Source: JAFTYO01 sp045644765
Lineage (GTDB): Bacteria; Pseudomonadota; Alphaproteobacteria; RF32; CAG-239
DNA length: 64,000 nt
Direction of reading: 5' to 3'
NCBI GenBank assembly: GCA_045644765.1
Contig: JAZRHM010000009.1
Span: 46,025-110,024 of the forward strand
Made by a program: the position numbers and the translations under genes. Within the stretch, counting starts at the first letter, position 1, and every line of letters begins with the position of its first letter. Positions 63,997 through 64,000 of this stretch are shown here, in pieces. Under the pieces are notes generated by a model. That model was not told the DNA's origin, made no database searches, and was given only the letters and a program-made list of their open reading frames with translations.

Positions 63997-64000
63997 CATC

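Overview
The window is AT-rich (about one third G+C by eye) and reads as the chromosome of a Gram-negative alphaproteobacterium. The supporting genes are class A rnpB, lpxC, bamD, polA, recN, glmM, argS, rlmH, a VirB-type T4SS, and tRNAs with encoded CCA. The AT bias, the rubrerythrin and two genes of Bacteroidota flavour (about 51.6-53.4 kb) would suit a gut or host-associated lineage such as the poorly cultured gut Alphaproteobacteria. That placement is inference, not proof.

Region 1 (1-20,918, minus strand) is one long, tightly packed operon for a divergent P-type (VirB/Trb-like) type IV secretion system. In transcription order it holds three VirB2-like pilins; VirB3; the VirB4 ATPase; a VirB5-like protein and three further secreted helical/coiled-coil proteins (up to 1410 aa); VirB8; a 59-aa VirB7-like lipoprotein; a second VirB8; VirB9 fused to a SPOR domain; a 1632-aa membrane-anchored protein built from about eighty 17-residue repeats; and the start of a second, signal-peptide-bearing protein with the same repeat that leaves the window. 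VirB6, VirB11, VirD4 and a VirB10 C-terminal domain are not seen here.

Region 2 (21,333-32,142, plus strand) is divergently transcribed from a 414-bp intergenic region. It is an R64/TCP-like type IVb pilus operon: an OmpA-like linker protein, a TcpQ/PilL lipoprotein, PilN secretin, PilO, PilP, PilQ ATPase, PilR platform and a PilS-like pilin. The back-to-back arrangement suggests one composite envelope machine, or two co-regulated ones. This is the main candidate for an undescribed system.

Region 3 (32,170-50,000) is mostly housekeeping: recN, bamD, lpxC, rnpB, an outer-membrane barrel, glmM, a DMT transporter, rubrerythrin and an M23 peptidase. It also has a three-gene lipid A/glycan-modification cassette (ArnT-like transferase, GT2, YdjC deacetylase fused to GtrA) resembling Francisella FlmK/FlmF2/NaxD. 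Odd genes are a HAD protein lacking its nucleophile, a thymidine-phosphorylase homologue with eroded motifs, and a leucine-rich-type repeat protein with CxxC in most repeats.

Region 4 (50,000-64,000) holds tRNA-Asp, a sugar transferase, rlmH, a small possibly foreign segment beside tRNA-Ser with a duplicated tRNA 3' end, polA, a class A PBP, argS, a truncated FtsK-like translocase, a DUF3137 protein and the 5S rRNA end of an rRNA operon.
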